DNA of 64,000 nucleotides from Nocardia panacis (lineage in GTDB: Bacteria; Actinomycetota; Actinomycetes; Mycobacteriales; Mycobacteriaceae): positions 124,001 through 188,000 of the forward strand of contig NZ_QZFU01000055.1 of the NCBI RefSeq assembly GCF_003598715.1. Direction: 5' to 3'. Numbering within the stretch: position 1 is the first letter of the stretch; each line of letters opens with the position of its first letter. Below the pieces are notes generated by a model. That model saw only the letters and a program-made list of their open reading frames with translations, had not been told where the DNA came from and did not search any database. Positions 17,377 to 29,082 of this stretch are shown here, one piece after another. The translations under genes were made by a program, and so were the position numbers.

Positions 17377-18816
17377 CTAGGTGATGATGCGGACCGCGTA
17401 GGGCATGATGCCGCCGTTTCGGACCGCGGAGACCTTCACTACCTCTCCGGATTGGGGGGCTTCGACCATTTGTCCGTTGCCCAGATACAGCGCGACGTGC
17501 TCGCTGCCGTTCGGCCCCCAGAAGAGCATGTCGCCGCGTACCCGTTCGGCGACGGGAACCCTTGTGCCCGCGTTGTATTGGTAGCCGCTGTAGTGCGGTA
17601 GGGAGACGCCGATTCCCGCGAAGGCGTAGATCATCAGGCCGGAGCAGTCGAAGCCGACCTTGTTGTAGTCGCCGTAGCTGTCGGCGACGCCGCCATCGTG
17701 GATGCCCAGGGTGGGGCCGTTCTCGTCGCCGCCACCCCAGGAGTACTGCACGCCGAGTTGGGACATGGCGCGGTCCACCACGGTTTCCACCGCATCGGAG
17801 CCGCCGATGGCGGGCATGGTGGGGGCCGGGTCGCGCTTGGGTTTGGCTTGGGGGTGGACACCTTGGGGCGCTTCGTCCCGCAAGTCCGTGTGGGGCCGTT
17901 TGCCTTCGGCGGCCTTCGCGGCGCGATCCCTGGCGGCCTGGTCGGCGGCGGCCCGCGCCGCGGCGGCCTGCGCGGCGGCGCGGATGGCGGCCTCCTCGGC
18001 GCGACGGCGCTGATCCCAAGCGAGGTAGGCGTCGCGCTGGGCCACGAGTCCGGCCACGTTCTGGCGGGCCGCGTCCAGCTTGGTCTGCGCGCCCTGACGC
18101 TGTTTGACGAGCGTATCCCGCGCTCCGGCTTGCCGATCGGCCTCGACCTTTGCCGCGGCGACGGCCTGTTCGGCGTCGGCCTTCTTGGCCTCGGCCGCCG
18201 CCGCGGCGGCGTCGGCCTCGGACTTGGCCTGGCGCGCCAGGGAATTCAGATTGCCGCGCGTGATCTGCGCGCGCCGCAGTCCGTCGAGCACCTGCTGCTG
18301 CTGTTTGGACACCATGGCCAACACCCTGGCGCGATCGAGCACGGTGTCGGGACTGGCGGCGGCGAGGAAGGTGATCATCGTCGGGGTGGCCGGTTTGGTG
18401 TACGCCCTGGCCGCGAAGACGTCGAAGTTGCTTCTGGCCTGGCCGACTTTGGTTGTGGCCTCGGCCAATTCGCGCTCGGAATCGGTGACCGACGCGGCGG
18501 CCCTTTCGCTCGCGTCTCTGGCGTCCTGCAGATCGACCAGGGCCTTGTTGACCGCTTCGCGTTTGAGTGCGACGGCCTCGTCGAGCTGTTGGAGTTGCTG
18601 TTCGGCGCTAGCGACCTGATTGATCAGTCCGCCGACCTCGGCCACGCCCGCGTCGACCTGTGCGCCCGCGTCGGAGAGTTGACCGTCGCTGGGATTTGGC
18701 GGAGGAGGGGGCACCGCGCCCGCCTGCGCCGCCGTCAGCACGATGGCGACGGATATCAGCAATCCCAGAGCGACCAACGCCGGGCGTCGGGTTCCGACCT
18801 CGCCGTTGTTGCGCAT
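17377..18816 (-). CDS. ripA: Secreted peptidoglycan endopeptidase, RipA type (NlpC/P60)
   Basis: Cleaves the D-Glu-mDAP peptide bond of peptidoglycan for daughter-cell separation. 479 aa: signal peptide (to about residue 35), a long Ala-rich coiled coil (about 45-310) that acts as an autoinhibitory domain in RipA, a basic/Pro linker, and the NlpC/P60 domain from about residue 340. Catalytic Cys391, His440 and Glu452 are each exactly 8 residues beyond RipA Cys383/His432/Glu444. ATG 18816 follows GGGAGG at 4 nt; two upstream ATGs are weaker. Only one Rip protein is encoded here, while mycobacteria carry ripA-ripB in tandem. Confidence 0.93.
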   Translation of the reverse strand: MRNNGEVGTRRPALVALGLLISVAIVLTAAQAGAVPPPPPNPSDGQLSDAGAQVDAGVAEVGGLINQVASAEQQLQQLDEAVALKREAVNKALVDLQDARDASERAAASVTDSERELAEATTKVGQARSNFDVFAARAYTKPATPTMITFLAAASPDTVLDRARVLAMVSKQQQQVLDGLRRAQITRGNLNSLARQAKSEADAAAAAAEAKKADAEQAVAAAKVEADRQAGARDTLVKQRQGAQTKLDAARQNVAGLVAQRDAYLAWDQRRRAEEAAIRAAAQAAAARAAADQAARDRAAKAAEGKRPHTDLRDEAPQGVHPQAKPKRDPAPTMPAIGGSDAVETVVDRAMSQLGVQYSWGGGDENGPTLGIHDGGVADSYGDYNKVGFDCSGLMIYAFAGIGVSLPHYSGYQYNAGTRVPVAERVRGDMLFWGPNGSEHVALYLGNGQMVEAPQSGEVVKVSAVRNGGIMPYAVRIIT

Positions 18817-19109
18817 CGCACCTCCCAAGGATCCGACCCGTGGCCCACGCCTCAGCAGCACCAATCGAACCATCAAGCTCAGTGGTCGACGGAGAGCCCT
18901 AGCAACACTTCTTCCCCATCAGCAAACAATCGAACCGTACGACACTTTATTCACTGAGGAAACTCCGACCACAGAATCACATCCGGGTAATTCGGACGTT
19001 GCCCGTAGGTAGCCTTACGACCATCAAGGTTTCTACGGAGAAAACAAACCGGTCGTATAGAAAAGTTGCTGAGCGGATACCGACCCGGTGGTATGTGTCC
19101 CGAAAGTCG
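18817..19109 (-). other. Long AT-enriched leader/promoter region of ripA
   Basis: 293 bp with no convincing gene, clearly richer in A/T than its surroundings. It holds the ripA promoter and 5' region and includes a structured element at 19003-19038. I looked for the ydaO c-di-AMP riboswitch found before some actinobacterial cell-wall hydrolases and did not see its conserved blocks. Confidence 0.6.
19003..19038 (-). promoter_or_regulatory. Stem-loop upstream of ripA
   Basis: Nested inverted repeat: an outer 6-bp stem CCGTAG/CTACGG (19003-19008 with 19033-19038) and an inner CCTT/AAGG (19013-19016 with 19026-19029). It is positioned about 190 nt before the ripA start on the transcribed strand. 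Could be a leader RNA element or a binding site; no family match. Confidence 0.4.
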
Positions 19110-19661
19110 CTAGTTGGCGGACTCTTGGCGTCTGCGACGGGCCTTGACCCAGTACAGACCGCCGATGGCCGCGACCAAGGCGACCAGGATCAGGCAGGTG
19201 GCCGTGGTCCAGGAGATCGGATCCGGCTTCTGCAGGCTGTCGACGAAGGCCTGCGCGGCCTCCACGCTGTGCCCGGCGTGGCGATTCTTGGCCGCGTCCT
19301 CGGCGCGCTCGAGCCGATCCCGGCTCAGCGTGTCGCTGTAGGTGCCGGCCCAGTCGTCGCTGAGCACCACCACCGTGCCGTGATGGGTCGCGCCGAGCCG
19401 GGTGGCCAGATCGCGCAGGCTCGACTCCGGAAATGGATTGCCCGGCACCACGACGACACTCAGGGGGATGCCGTGCTCGCGGGCGTCGGCGGCGATACCG
19501 GCCAGGTCGTAGGTGTCCAGCTCGTCGGTCTCGATACCTTCGACAACGGCCACATGGTGCTTGGACAGATCCGCATCGAGTGTGGTGAGCGTCGATTCGT
19601 CCACGGAGGGCGGCAACACGGCGGCCATGGGAGTGAACACCGAGGTATGCGAGACGGTCAT
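19110..19661 (-). CDS. Rv1476-like single-pass membrane protein (DUF6676-type)
   Basis: 183-aa protein of unknown function located between ripA and acn, exactly where Rv1476 lies in M. tuberculosis. An N-terminal soluble domain of about 145 residues has alternating beta strands (H-H-V-A-V-V-E-G, L-S-V-V-V-V-P-G-N, H-H-G-T-V-V-V-L-S). A C-terminal transmembrane helix (about 152-172) and a basic R-R-R-R-Q-E tail follow, implying a C-terminal anchor with the tail in the cytosol. The V-V-V-P-G-N-P-F and T-V-V-V-L-S segments resemble TPM-domain proteins, an inference only. Divergent from acn. Confidence 0.75.
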   Translation of the reverse strand: MTVSHTSVFTPMAAVLPPSVDESTLTTLDADLSKHHVAVVEGIETDELDTYDLAGIAADAREHGIPLSVVVVPGNPFPESSLRDLATRLGATHHGTVVVLSDDWAGTYSDTLSRDRLERAEDAAKNRHAGHSVEAAQAFVDSLQKPDPISWTTATCLILVALVAAIGGLYWVKARRRRQESAN

Positions 19662-19848
19662 CTTCCATCCGGTCTGTCGAGCCGCATCGGCGGGGCGAGG
19701 CGGGGCAAGGCGAGGGCATCAACACTGCTGGGCGAGCGAGACCGGGAACCTTCCCGGCGCGAGCTCCCGACGAACTCGAAAGCACAGTACGCGACCACAA
19801 CTCGACACACGAGCACGCGCCGCGCCGACTACCCCCCGCCGCAATTCA

Positions 19849-19871
19849 CAGGACAAGCGTACTGTTAGGGT
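19849..19871 (+). promoter_or_regulatory. acn promoter: AcnR operator plus -10 box
   Basis: CAGGACAAGCGTACTG at 19849-19864 matches the CAGNACnnncGTACTG motif reported for Corynebacterium AcnR, the TetR repressor of aconitase (motif recalled from the literature). TAGGGT at 19866-19871 follows at once as a -10 box. The predicted transcription start is near 19879, placing the operator at about -30 to -15, where it would block RNA polymerase. The acnR gene itself lies downstream of acn in this window, at 22920. Confidence 0.8.
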
Positions 19872-19878
19872 CGACGTC

Positions 19879-20006
19879 ATGGGGAACCAGCACCCTGTTC
19901 GCCCCGGCGGGCACGGTGCGGGCGCCCTCCGAAGACTTGAATCCTTCGAGACCTGCCGTCGGCACAGCCCCGCCGACGGCACCCCTCACAGACGAGTGGA
20001 GCTGAC

Positions 20007-20010
<4 letters not shown>
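19879..20010 (+). CDS. Putative 43-aa leaderless small ORF overlapping acn start
   Basis: An ATG lies exactly 7 nt after the acn -10 box, so it would be the 5' end of the acn transcript. It opens a 43-codon frame whose TGA (20008-20010) overlaps the acn GTG (20007-20009) in a GTGA junction. The peptide is Arg/His/Pro-rich with one Cys and no known domain. Leaderless small ORFs in this position often act in cis through translational coupling. Its existence is inferred from the promoter and overlap; coding is unproven. Confidence 0.5.
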
Positions 20011-22808
<2,798 letters not shown>

Positions 22809-22828
22809 CCTCGCCGGAGATCATCGAC

Positions 22829-22869
22829 GTGCGCTTCCCCGCTGCCTTCGCCGCAGTGGGGAGGCGCAC
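22829..22869 (+). terminator. Hairpin between acn and acnR
   Basis: A 12-bp stem (GTGCGCTTCCCC pairing with GGGGAGGCGCAC, one G-U pair) with an inner CTGC/GCAG stem, 20 nt after the acn stop. It may terminate or attenuate transcription, so acnR may be expressed at a lower level than acn. Confidence 0.65.
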
Positions 22870-22919
22870 GATTTCGTCTTGGTGCTTTTCGACCCGCACC
22901 ATCGAGTACGGAGGCTTTA

Positions 22920-23492
22920 TTGCCCAAGGTCAGTGACGACCACCTCGCGGCCCGCCGCTCCCAGATCCTCGACGGGGCGCGCGGTTGTTTCGCCGAATAC
23001 GGCTACGACGGTGCGACGGTGCGACGGCTCGAGGAGACCACCGGTCTGTCGCGCGGCGCCATCTTCCACCATTTCCGCGACAAGGACGCGCTGTTCCTGG
23101 CCCTGGCCAAGGAGGACGCGGAGCGGATGGCCGATGTCGCCGCCAATCAGGGTCTGGTCCAGGTGATGCGCGATATGCTCGCCGACCCGGCCCAATTCAA
23201 TTGGCTGGGTACGCGTTTGGAGATCGCGCGGCGGCTGCGCACCGATCCGGAGTTCCGGGCCAACTGGGAGGAACGCTCCGAGGAGTTGAACGCGGCCACC
23301 CTGGCCCGCCTGGAGCGGCGCAAGGCGCAGGGCGCGCTGCGCGACGATGTGCCCACCGATGTGCTGCTCGGCTACCTGGAGTTGGTGCTCGACGGGTTGA
23401 TCGCCCGGATCGCCTCGGGACACACCAGTGAGAATCTGGCGGCCGTCCTGGACCTGGTGGAAGCGTCGGTGCGCCGCCGAGCGGATCAGTAG
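22920..23492 (+). CDS. acnR: TetR-family repressor of aconitase, AcnR
   Basis: 190-aa TetR protein directly downstream of acn, as in Corynebacterium and M. tuberculosis (Rv1474c). HTH residues about 12-58 (R-S-Q-I-L-D-G-A-R-G-C-F-A-E-Y-G-Y-D-G-A-T-V ... G-L-S-R-G-A-I-F-H-H-F). AcnR homologues repress acn and respond to citrate-Mg in Corynebacterium (family knowledge). The TTG start at 22920 is chosen for the GGAGG five nt upstream. The exact AcnR-type palindrome in the acn promoter supports the assignment. Convergent with marR, 6 bp apart. Confidence 0.9.
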   Translation: MPKVSDDHLAARRSQILDGARGCFAEYGYDGATVRRLEETTGLSRGAIFHHFRDKDALFLALAKEDAERMADVAANQGLVQVMRDMLADPAQFNWLGTRLEIARRLRTDPEFRANWEERSEELNAATLARLERRKAQGALRDDVPTDVLLGYLELVLDGLIARIASGHTSENLAAVLDLVEASVRRRADQ

Positions 23493-23498
23493 GCGCGG

Positions 23499-24011
23499 CT
23501 ACCGCTGATCCCCTGGTTCCAGGCTGTGCAGCAGGATCCGGGCGATGCGGTCGAGTTCGCGGCGGTCCTCGGCCGATAGCGCCGCGAGCAGGCGGGTCTC
23601 GTTGGCGGTGTGCGCGGTCACCGCGCGGTCGATCAGGTCGCGGCCCTTGTCGGTGAGGGCGACGCGGATGGCGCGGCGGTCGACGGTATCGCCGACGCGG
23701 CGCACCAGTTCGGCCGATTCGAGCCGGTCGAGGCGGCCGGTCATACCCGCGCGGGACAGCATGAGGGTGTCGGCGAGGACCGAGGGGTTGAGTTCGTAGG
23801 GCGCGCCCGCGCGGCGCAGCGCGGCCAGCACATCGAATTCGCCGCGCTGCAACCCGAATTCGGTGAAGACCGATTCGATGGCCCTGGCGGCCGCCTGGTG
23901 CAGTCGACCGACTCGGCCGACGATCGCCATGGCCTCCAGGTCGAGGTCGGGGCGCTCGGCGCGCCACTGGGCGAGGATCGCGTCGACGGCGTCGGTGCGG
24001 TGTTCGGACAT
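23499..24011 (-). CDS. MarR-family transcriptional regulator
   Basis: 170-aa winged-helix repressor. Dimerisation helix at the N-terminus, then L-N-P-S-V-L-A-D-T-L-M-L-S-R-A-G-M-T-G-R-L-D-R-L-E (recognition helix, about 76-98), and the wing with R-R-V-G-D-T-V-D-R-R-A-I-R-V-A-L-T (about 103-118), the classic D-x-R-x-x-x-V-x-L-T motif. ATG 24011. Divergent from a cupin gene with a 20-bp palindrome between, so it probably senses a small aromatic or oxidised ligand and controls the cupin-thioesterase pair as well as itself. First gene of an insertion relative to the mycobacterial backbone. Confidence 0.9.
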   Translation of the reverse strand: MSEHRTDAVDAILAQWRAERPDLDLEAMAIVGRVGRLHQAAARAIESVFTEFGLQRGEFDVLAALRRAGAPYELNPSVLADTLMLSRAGMTGRLDRLESAELVRRVGDTVDRRAIRVALTDKGRDLIDRAVTAHTANETRLLAALSAEDRRELDRIARILLHSLEPGDQR

Positions 24012-24034
24012 GGACGGATTCTATTCGATGACAT

Positions 24035-24054
24035 ATAGTTTGGTCGCGAACTAT
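24035..24054. promoter_or_regulatory. Palindromic MarR operator
   Basis: ATAGTT-N8-AACTAT, a perfect 6-bp inverted repeat between marR (start 24011) and the cupin gene (start 24082). The 20-bp length is typical of MarR operators. Confidence 0.7.
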
Positions 24055-24081
24055 CAATCAGCGAATCACTTGGAGTCGGTC

Positions 24082-24585
24082 ATGACCAACGAATCCCCCG
24101 ACCGAGCCGCCGCCGTCTGCCAACCGGAGGACGCCGAGGTGCGTCGCACACCCGAGGTCCGAATGCGACTACTACTCGACGCCCCCGCCACCGGCGGATC
24201 GGTGAGCACCCTCGAGGTGACCATGGGACGCGGCGCCGACGGCGCCGTCCCGCACTACCACACCAAATCCGACGAGCTGTTCTACGTGGCCGAGGGCGAA
24301 CTTCAGGTCATGGCCGGTGACCGGATCGTCACCGTCGGCGCGGGCGGCGCGGTGAGCGTGCCCCGCTTCATGCCGCACGCCTTCGGGGCCGCACCGGAAA
24401 GCTCGGCCCGCATCCTCATCGCGCTCATGCCCGGCGTCGAACGCTTCGCGTATTTCCGGGTGCTGGAACGCCTCGCCGCCGGGGAGGTCACACCCACCGA
24501 GCTGATCGCGGCCCAGGAGGAGTTCGACAACTACTTCGTGGAGGCGCCGCGCTGGTTGGACGAGCGCAACGCCAACCGGCAATAA
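24082..24585 (+). CDS. Cupin-domain protein
   Basis: 167-aa single-domain cupin. Metal-binding motif 1 is H-Y-H-T-K-S-D-E-L-F-Y-V-A-E-G (about 53-67, two His and Glu) and motif 2 is P-R-F-M-P-H-A-F (about 92-99, one His), so a mononuclear metal site is likely. It may be a dioxygenase, isomerase or binding protein; the substrate is not evident. ATG 24082 follows GGAG at 6 nt. It is divergent from marR and directly abuts the thioesterase gene, with which it may share a message. Confidence 0.8.
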   Translation: MTNESPDRAAAVCQPEDAEVRRTPEVRMRLLLDAPATGGSVSTLEVTMGRGADGAVPHYHTKSDELFYVAEGELQVMAGDRIVTVGAGGAVSVPRFMPHAFGAAPESSARILIALMPGVERFAYFRVLERLAAGEVTPTELIAAQEEFDNYFVEAPRWLDERNANRQ

Positions 24586-24681
24586 ATGACAGAGCCGGTA
24601 ATGCCCGTCGGGCCGCGGCTGTGGCCCACCTATCAGCGTCGATCCGGAACATTCGGTTCGCACCGTGCGGTTGACCCGGTT

Positions 24682-25098
24682 ATGACGTTCTTCGTGCCCG
24701 TCGTTGTCCGCGGCTACGAGCTCGATACCCAGGGCCACCTCAACCAGGCGGTCTACCTGAGCTACGCCGAGCACGCCCGATGGGAGCTGCTGCGGGCGGC
24801 GGGGCTGCCACAGGACAAGCTGATCGCCTCGGGCGTCGGGCCGGTAGTGCTGGAGACCACCATCAAGTACCGCAGCGAGCTGCGCGGTGGGGACGAGGTC
24901 ACCATCAGCTGCGAATTCGGTTGGGCCAGTGGCAAAGTCTTCTCGATGACGCAGCGGGTCGAGAAGTTGGACGGCACGGTGTCGGCGGAGATCACCGTGG
25001 TGGCCGGACTACTCGATCTGACGGCGCGCAAGCTGGTTCTCGATCCGGGCGAGCGGTTCCGCGCCTTGGCTGAGCAGCCGGAGCTGCTCGGACTGTAG
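24682..25098 (+). CDS. Acyl-CoA thioesterase, 4HBT hot-dog fold
   Basis: 138-aa hot-dog thioesterase hydrolysing an acyl-CoA/ACP. The active-site stretch is D-T-Q-G-H-L-N-Q-A-V-Y-L-S-Y-A-E-H-A-R-W (about 15-34), corresponding to D-x-x-G-H-x-N-N-x-x-Y of the family. Core strands follow to R-F-R-A-L-A. The ATG at 24682 gives the usual family length; an in-frame ATG at 24586 directly after the cupin stop would add 32 residues of no domain character. Weak ribosome binding site either way. Probably cotranscribed with the cupin gene. Confidence 0.82.
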   Translation: MTFFVPVVVRGYELDTQGHLNQAVYLSYAEHARWELLRAAGLPQDKLIASGVGPVVLETTIKYRSELRGGDEVTISCEFGWASGKVFSMTQRVEKLDGTVSAEITVVAGLLDLTARKLVLDPGERFRALAEQPELLGL

Positions 25099-25143
25099 GT
25101 CCGGAATTGTCGGCGCGAGAATGCCACAGCGGGTAGGGGACCC

Positions 25144-25190
25144 GGCGCTACGAGCGCGAAAGCGCCTGGCGTAAGCGCGAACGCGCTTAC
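25144..25190 (+). terminator. Tandem hairpins after thioesterase gene
   Basis: Hairpin 1: GGCGCT (25144-25149) pairs with AGCGCC (25161-25166), with an inner GCGC-GAAA-GCGC. Hairpin 2: GTAAGCGCG and CGCGCTTAC (25171-25190), a perfect 9-bp palindrome. Both are GC-rich with no U-tract. The second could also be a protein-binding site. Confidence 0.5.
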
Positions 25191-25377
25191 AGGTGAACGG
25201 CCGCCAACTCGCGGCTAAACGATCAGGTCCTCTCGTTTGAAAATAGCTGTCAAATTGCTTCCGGATGGTTTCCCGGTCATCGAAAATCTTTCGGCGCTAG
25301 CGCATCCCACGCCCAGATCGGGTTTGCCGGCCGCTGTGAAATCTCCCGATACCGTCCAAACGGACCCCGGTGCGCGC

Positions 25378-25383
25378 TATGAT
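25378..25383 (+). promoter_or_regulatory. -10 box upstream of RiPP precursor gene
   Basis: TATGAT, a near-consensus -10, about 50 nt before the ATG at 25436, giving a leader of about 45 nt with a proper ribosome binding site. A small GTCC-AAAC-GGAC palindrome lies just upstream. Confidence 0.5.
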
Positions 25384-25435
25384 CCAGAGCACGCTCGGGG
25401 GTCCTGGCAAATCGCGAGCAGATCGGAGACAGCTT

Positions 25436-25888
25436 ATGACCGACGCATTCCACCGCTCCGGAATCGCCCCGACCGGTGACCGCGTCCCACCGCTGCACGG
25501 TCTACTCGTCGGGGAGTCCGAGTGCGAGATCACCGTCCGCGTCGCCGAGGGCATCTGGACTTTCCGCCGCGACGACGTCCGGCTGCGCGAGGGCGGAACG
25601 CAATCCGCCTGCGCCGAGGGCCGCCCCGTCATGGTCGACATCCGCGCGGGCGCGACGGCCGATTTCACCCGCCGCCTGCGCATCGACCTGGTCGACCGCC
25701 CGCTGACCCTCTCCGAGGAGCCCTCCGAGGCGCTGGGCGACGAACTGCTGCAACAACTCACGGCTTCCTGGGCCGACAGGCTGCGCCTGCCCGGTCGCGC
25801 GGATTACACCCCCGCCACCTATACCTACTGCCAGACCAGGTCGGCCGGGGGCAGCGACGACGGCATCAACTGCGACAGTCTCGACTGA
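25436..25888 (+). CDS. Putative graspetide (omega-ester RiPP) precursor with long N-terminal domain
   Basis: 150-aa protein directly 5' of an ATP-grasp maturase. Residues 15-95 look like a compact beta-rich domain (E-C-E-I-T-V-R-V-A-E-G-I-W-T-F, V-M-V-D-I-R-A-G-A) and 96-120 like a helix. The last 27 residues are different: low-complexity and polar, with Thr at 125, 128, 130 and 134 followed by Asp at 141, 142, 147 and 150, plus Cys132 and Cys146 and a G-G-S turn between. This acceptor-then-donor arrangement is what ATP-grasp ligases join as side-chain esters or amides. The leader of about 120 aa is unusually long. ATG 25436 follows GGAG. The role is inferred from the tail and the neighbour; it could instead be a protein substrate. 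Confidence 0.6.
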   Translation: MTDAFHRSGIAPTGDRVPPLHGLLVGESECEITVRVAEGIWTFRRDDVRLREGGTQSACAEGRPVMVDIRAGATADFTRRLRIDLVDRPLTLSEEPSEALGDELLQQLTASWADRLRLPGRADYTPATYTYCQTRSAGGSDDGINCDSLD

Positions 25889-25900
25889 GCGGATTCGACG

Positions 25901-26860
25901 ATGGCACCGGGTTCGGTCCTCATAGTGTCCGAATCGGCGGATCTGCACGCCTCGGCGATGACGGCGACGCTGCGAGAACAGCACGGGCTCACCCCGATTC
26001 ACCTGGACCTGCGCGACTTCCCCACGGAATTCGGCAGTTTCCGGGTCGATCGGCTCGGCACCACCCGCTCGCTGTCGCATCTGATCGGTTTGGACGAGGT
26101 GGGCGCGGTGTGGTGGCGGCGGCCGCATCCGAGCGTGGTGCCCGCGGGGGTCCGGGCCGCCGACGACGCCTACCGGCAGGCCGAATGCGATGCGTTCATC
26201 CAGGGTCTGCTGTGGTCGATTCCGGCGCTGTGGGTCAATGATCCGGGTGCGGATCGCACGGCGGGCCGCAAGATCGTCCAGTTGGAGACGGCGCGACGCG
26301 CGGGCTTCGCCGTCCCGGAGACGCTCATCACCAATGATCCGGACGAGGCCAGGGGGTTCGTCGAATCCCGGCCCGGCCCGGTGGTTTACAAGCGCACCGG
26401 CACCAGCCGCGCCGAATTCTCCGAGACTCGGATCATCGCGGCGACCGATTACGCCAAGCTGGCGGGTATCCGCTCCGCGCCCACCACCTTCCAGGATTAC
26501 ATCGCCGCCGAATGCGATCTGCGCGTGGTCTGGGTCGACGGGGTCGAGTGGACGGTGCGCATCGACTCGCAGGCCGGGGTGGGCCGGGTGGATTCCCGGC
26601 TCGACACCTCGGTGGAGTTCCGCCCCGATACCCTGCCCGCCTCGGTCAGCAAGTCACTGGCCACCCTGATGGGTGCGCTCGGATTGTCCTTCGGCGTCTT
26701 GGATATTCGGCTCGGCACGGACGGCGAGTACTACTTCCTGGAGGTCAACCCGCAGGGGCAGTTCGCCTATCTGGAGATCAAGACCGGTCTACCGATCTTC
26801 CAGAGCCTCGGCAACCTCCTGGTGCACGGCGACGGCGCTGTCCCAGAGTGGACGGACTGA
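25901..26860 (+). CDS. ATP-grasp RiPP maturase (MvdC/MvdD/TgmB-like)
   Basis: 319-aa ATP-grasp ligase of the type that crosslinks graspetide (microviridin-like) peptides through Ser/Thr/Lys to Asp/Glu side chains. Seen: the family's V-W-W-R-R-P motif (70-75) in the N-domain, ATP-binding Lys164 (V-V-Y-K-R), Glu204 in A-E-C-D-L-R-V-V-W, and metal ligands Asp268 (L-D-I-R-L-G) and E281-V-N283-P-Q-G-Q-F, a signature close to MvdD/TgmB enzymes. It begins 12 nt after the precursor stop, so it is cotranscribed. No transporter, protease or acetyltransferase gene adjoins. Confidence 0.85.
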   Translation: MAPGSVLIVSESADLHASAMTATLREQHGLTPIHLDLRDFPTEFGSFRVDRLGTTRSLSHLIGLDEVGAVWWRRPHPSVVPAGVRAADDAYRQAECDAFIQGLLWSIPALWVNDPGADRTAGRKIVQLETARRAGFAVPETLITNDPDEARGFVESRPGPVVYKRTGTSRAEFSETRIIAATDYAKLAGIRSAPTTFQDYIAAECDLRVVWVDGVEWTVRIDSQAGVGRVDSRLDTSVEFRPDTLPASVSKSLATLMGALGLSFGVLDIRLGTDGEYYFLEVNPQGQFAYLEIKTGLPIFQSLGNLLVHGDGAVPEWTD

Positions 26861-26887
26861 GCCGCGCCTCGATTCGCGCGCCGAAAC

Positions 26888-27121
26888 CTATTGGCTCTTG
26901 CGACGATTCGCGCCACCTCGGCTGCGGAGTTGCACATGCGACTCCACCAGCACGTTGTGGATGAAGCCGTAGGAGCGCCCGGTCGCCCGCGCCAGCGAGC
27001 GAATGCTCGCCCCCGCCTCGTATTGCTTCTTCAGCTGGGACTGTAGACGGTCACGCGACTTGCCGGTGACGCGCGTGCCCTTACCCAATGTGGCCTTGCC
27101 TGATGTGGGCCTGTCGCTCAT
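26888..27121 (-). CDS. Small helix-turn-helix protein (Rv1473A-like)
   Basis: 77-aa basic protein, with an HTH core in Y-E-A-G-A-S-I-R-S-L-A-R-A-T-G-R-S-Y-G-F-I-H (about 33-54), like the resolvase/Hin-type HTH of actinobacterial Rv1473A homologues. Lys/Arg-rich flanks suggest nucleic-acid binding. ATG 27121 follows GGAGG at 6 nt; a 98-aa extension is not supported. In mycobacteria it adjoins the ABC-F gene, as here, and I infer only a DNA-binding role. Confidence 0.8.
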   Translation of the reverse strand: MSDRPTSGKATLGKGTRVTGKSRDRLQSQLKKQYEAGASIRSLARATGRSYGFIHNVLVESHVQLRSRGGANRRKSQ

Positions 27122-27276
27122 GGCTATCCTCCGAGTCGCCGAGCAGCGTCTTTCCAGGCTAGGTTGTCCGCAGGCCGTGATCAACGGGTCACTGTGATGA
27201 AACTCACCTACGGCGAAGAAGTTCCGAATTTCCCGGCGTGGCGTGCGAGTGTCGCGCTGCCCCGCCGGATTACGGA

Positions 27277-28908
<1,632 letters not shown>

Positions 28909-29082
28909 AGATATCTCCTAAAAGGCGGCGCGTGCTGAGCGGTAGCGGGTTTACTTCAGTAGGGTGCGCGGGTCGGCGCACACGAACAACCGATTTTACC
29001 TGTGCCGCACCAACAGACCGCATTCGCGCGGTGTGACCGCGGCTACGATCGCGCGCGGACGGTTCAGTAACGTGCCTTGAGT

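Larger units (their letters stand above)
25099..25435 (+). other. Intergenic region with two hairpins and a RiPP-locus promoter
   Basis: 337 bp without a credible gene. The first half contains two adjacent hairpins (25144-25166 and 25171-25190); the second half is A/T-richer and leads to the precursor gene, with a -10 box at 25378 and GGAG at 25424. Confidence 0.6.

Noticed and set aside
18817..19109. c-di-AMP (ydaO) riboswitch upstream of ripA
   Set aside because: The conserved sequence blocks of that riboswitch were not seen, only a simple nested stem.
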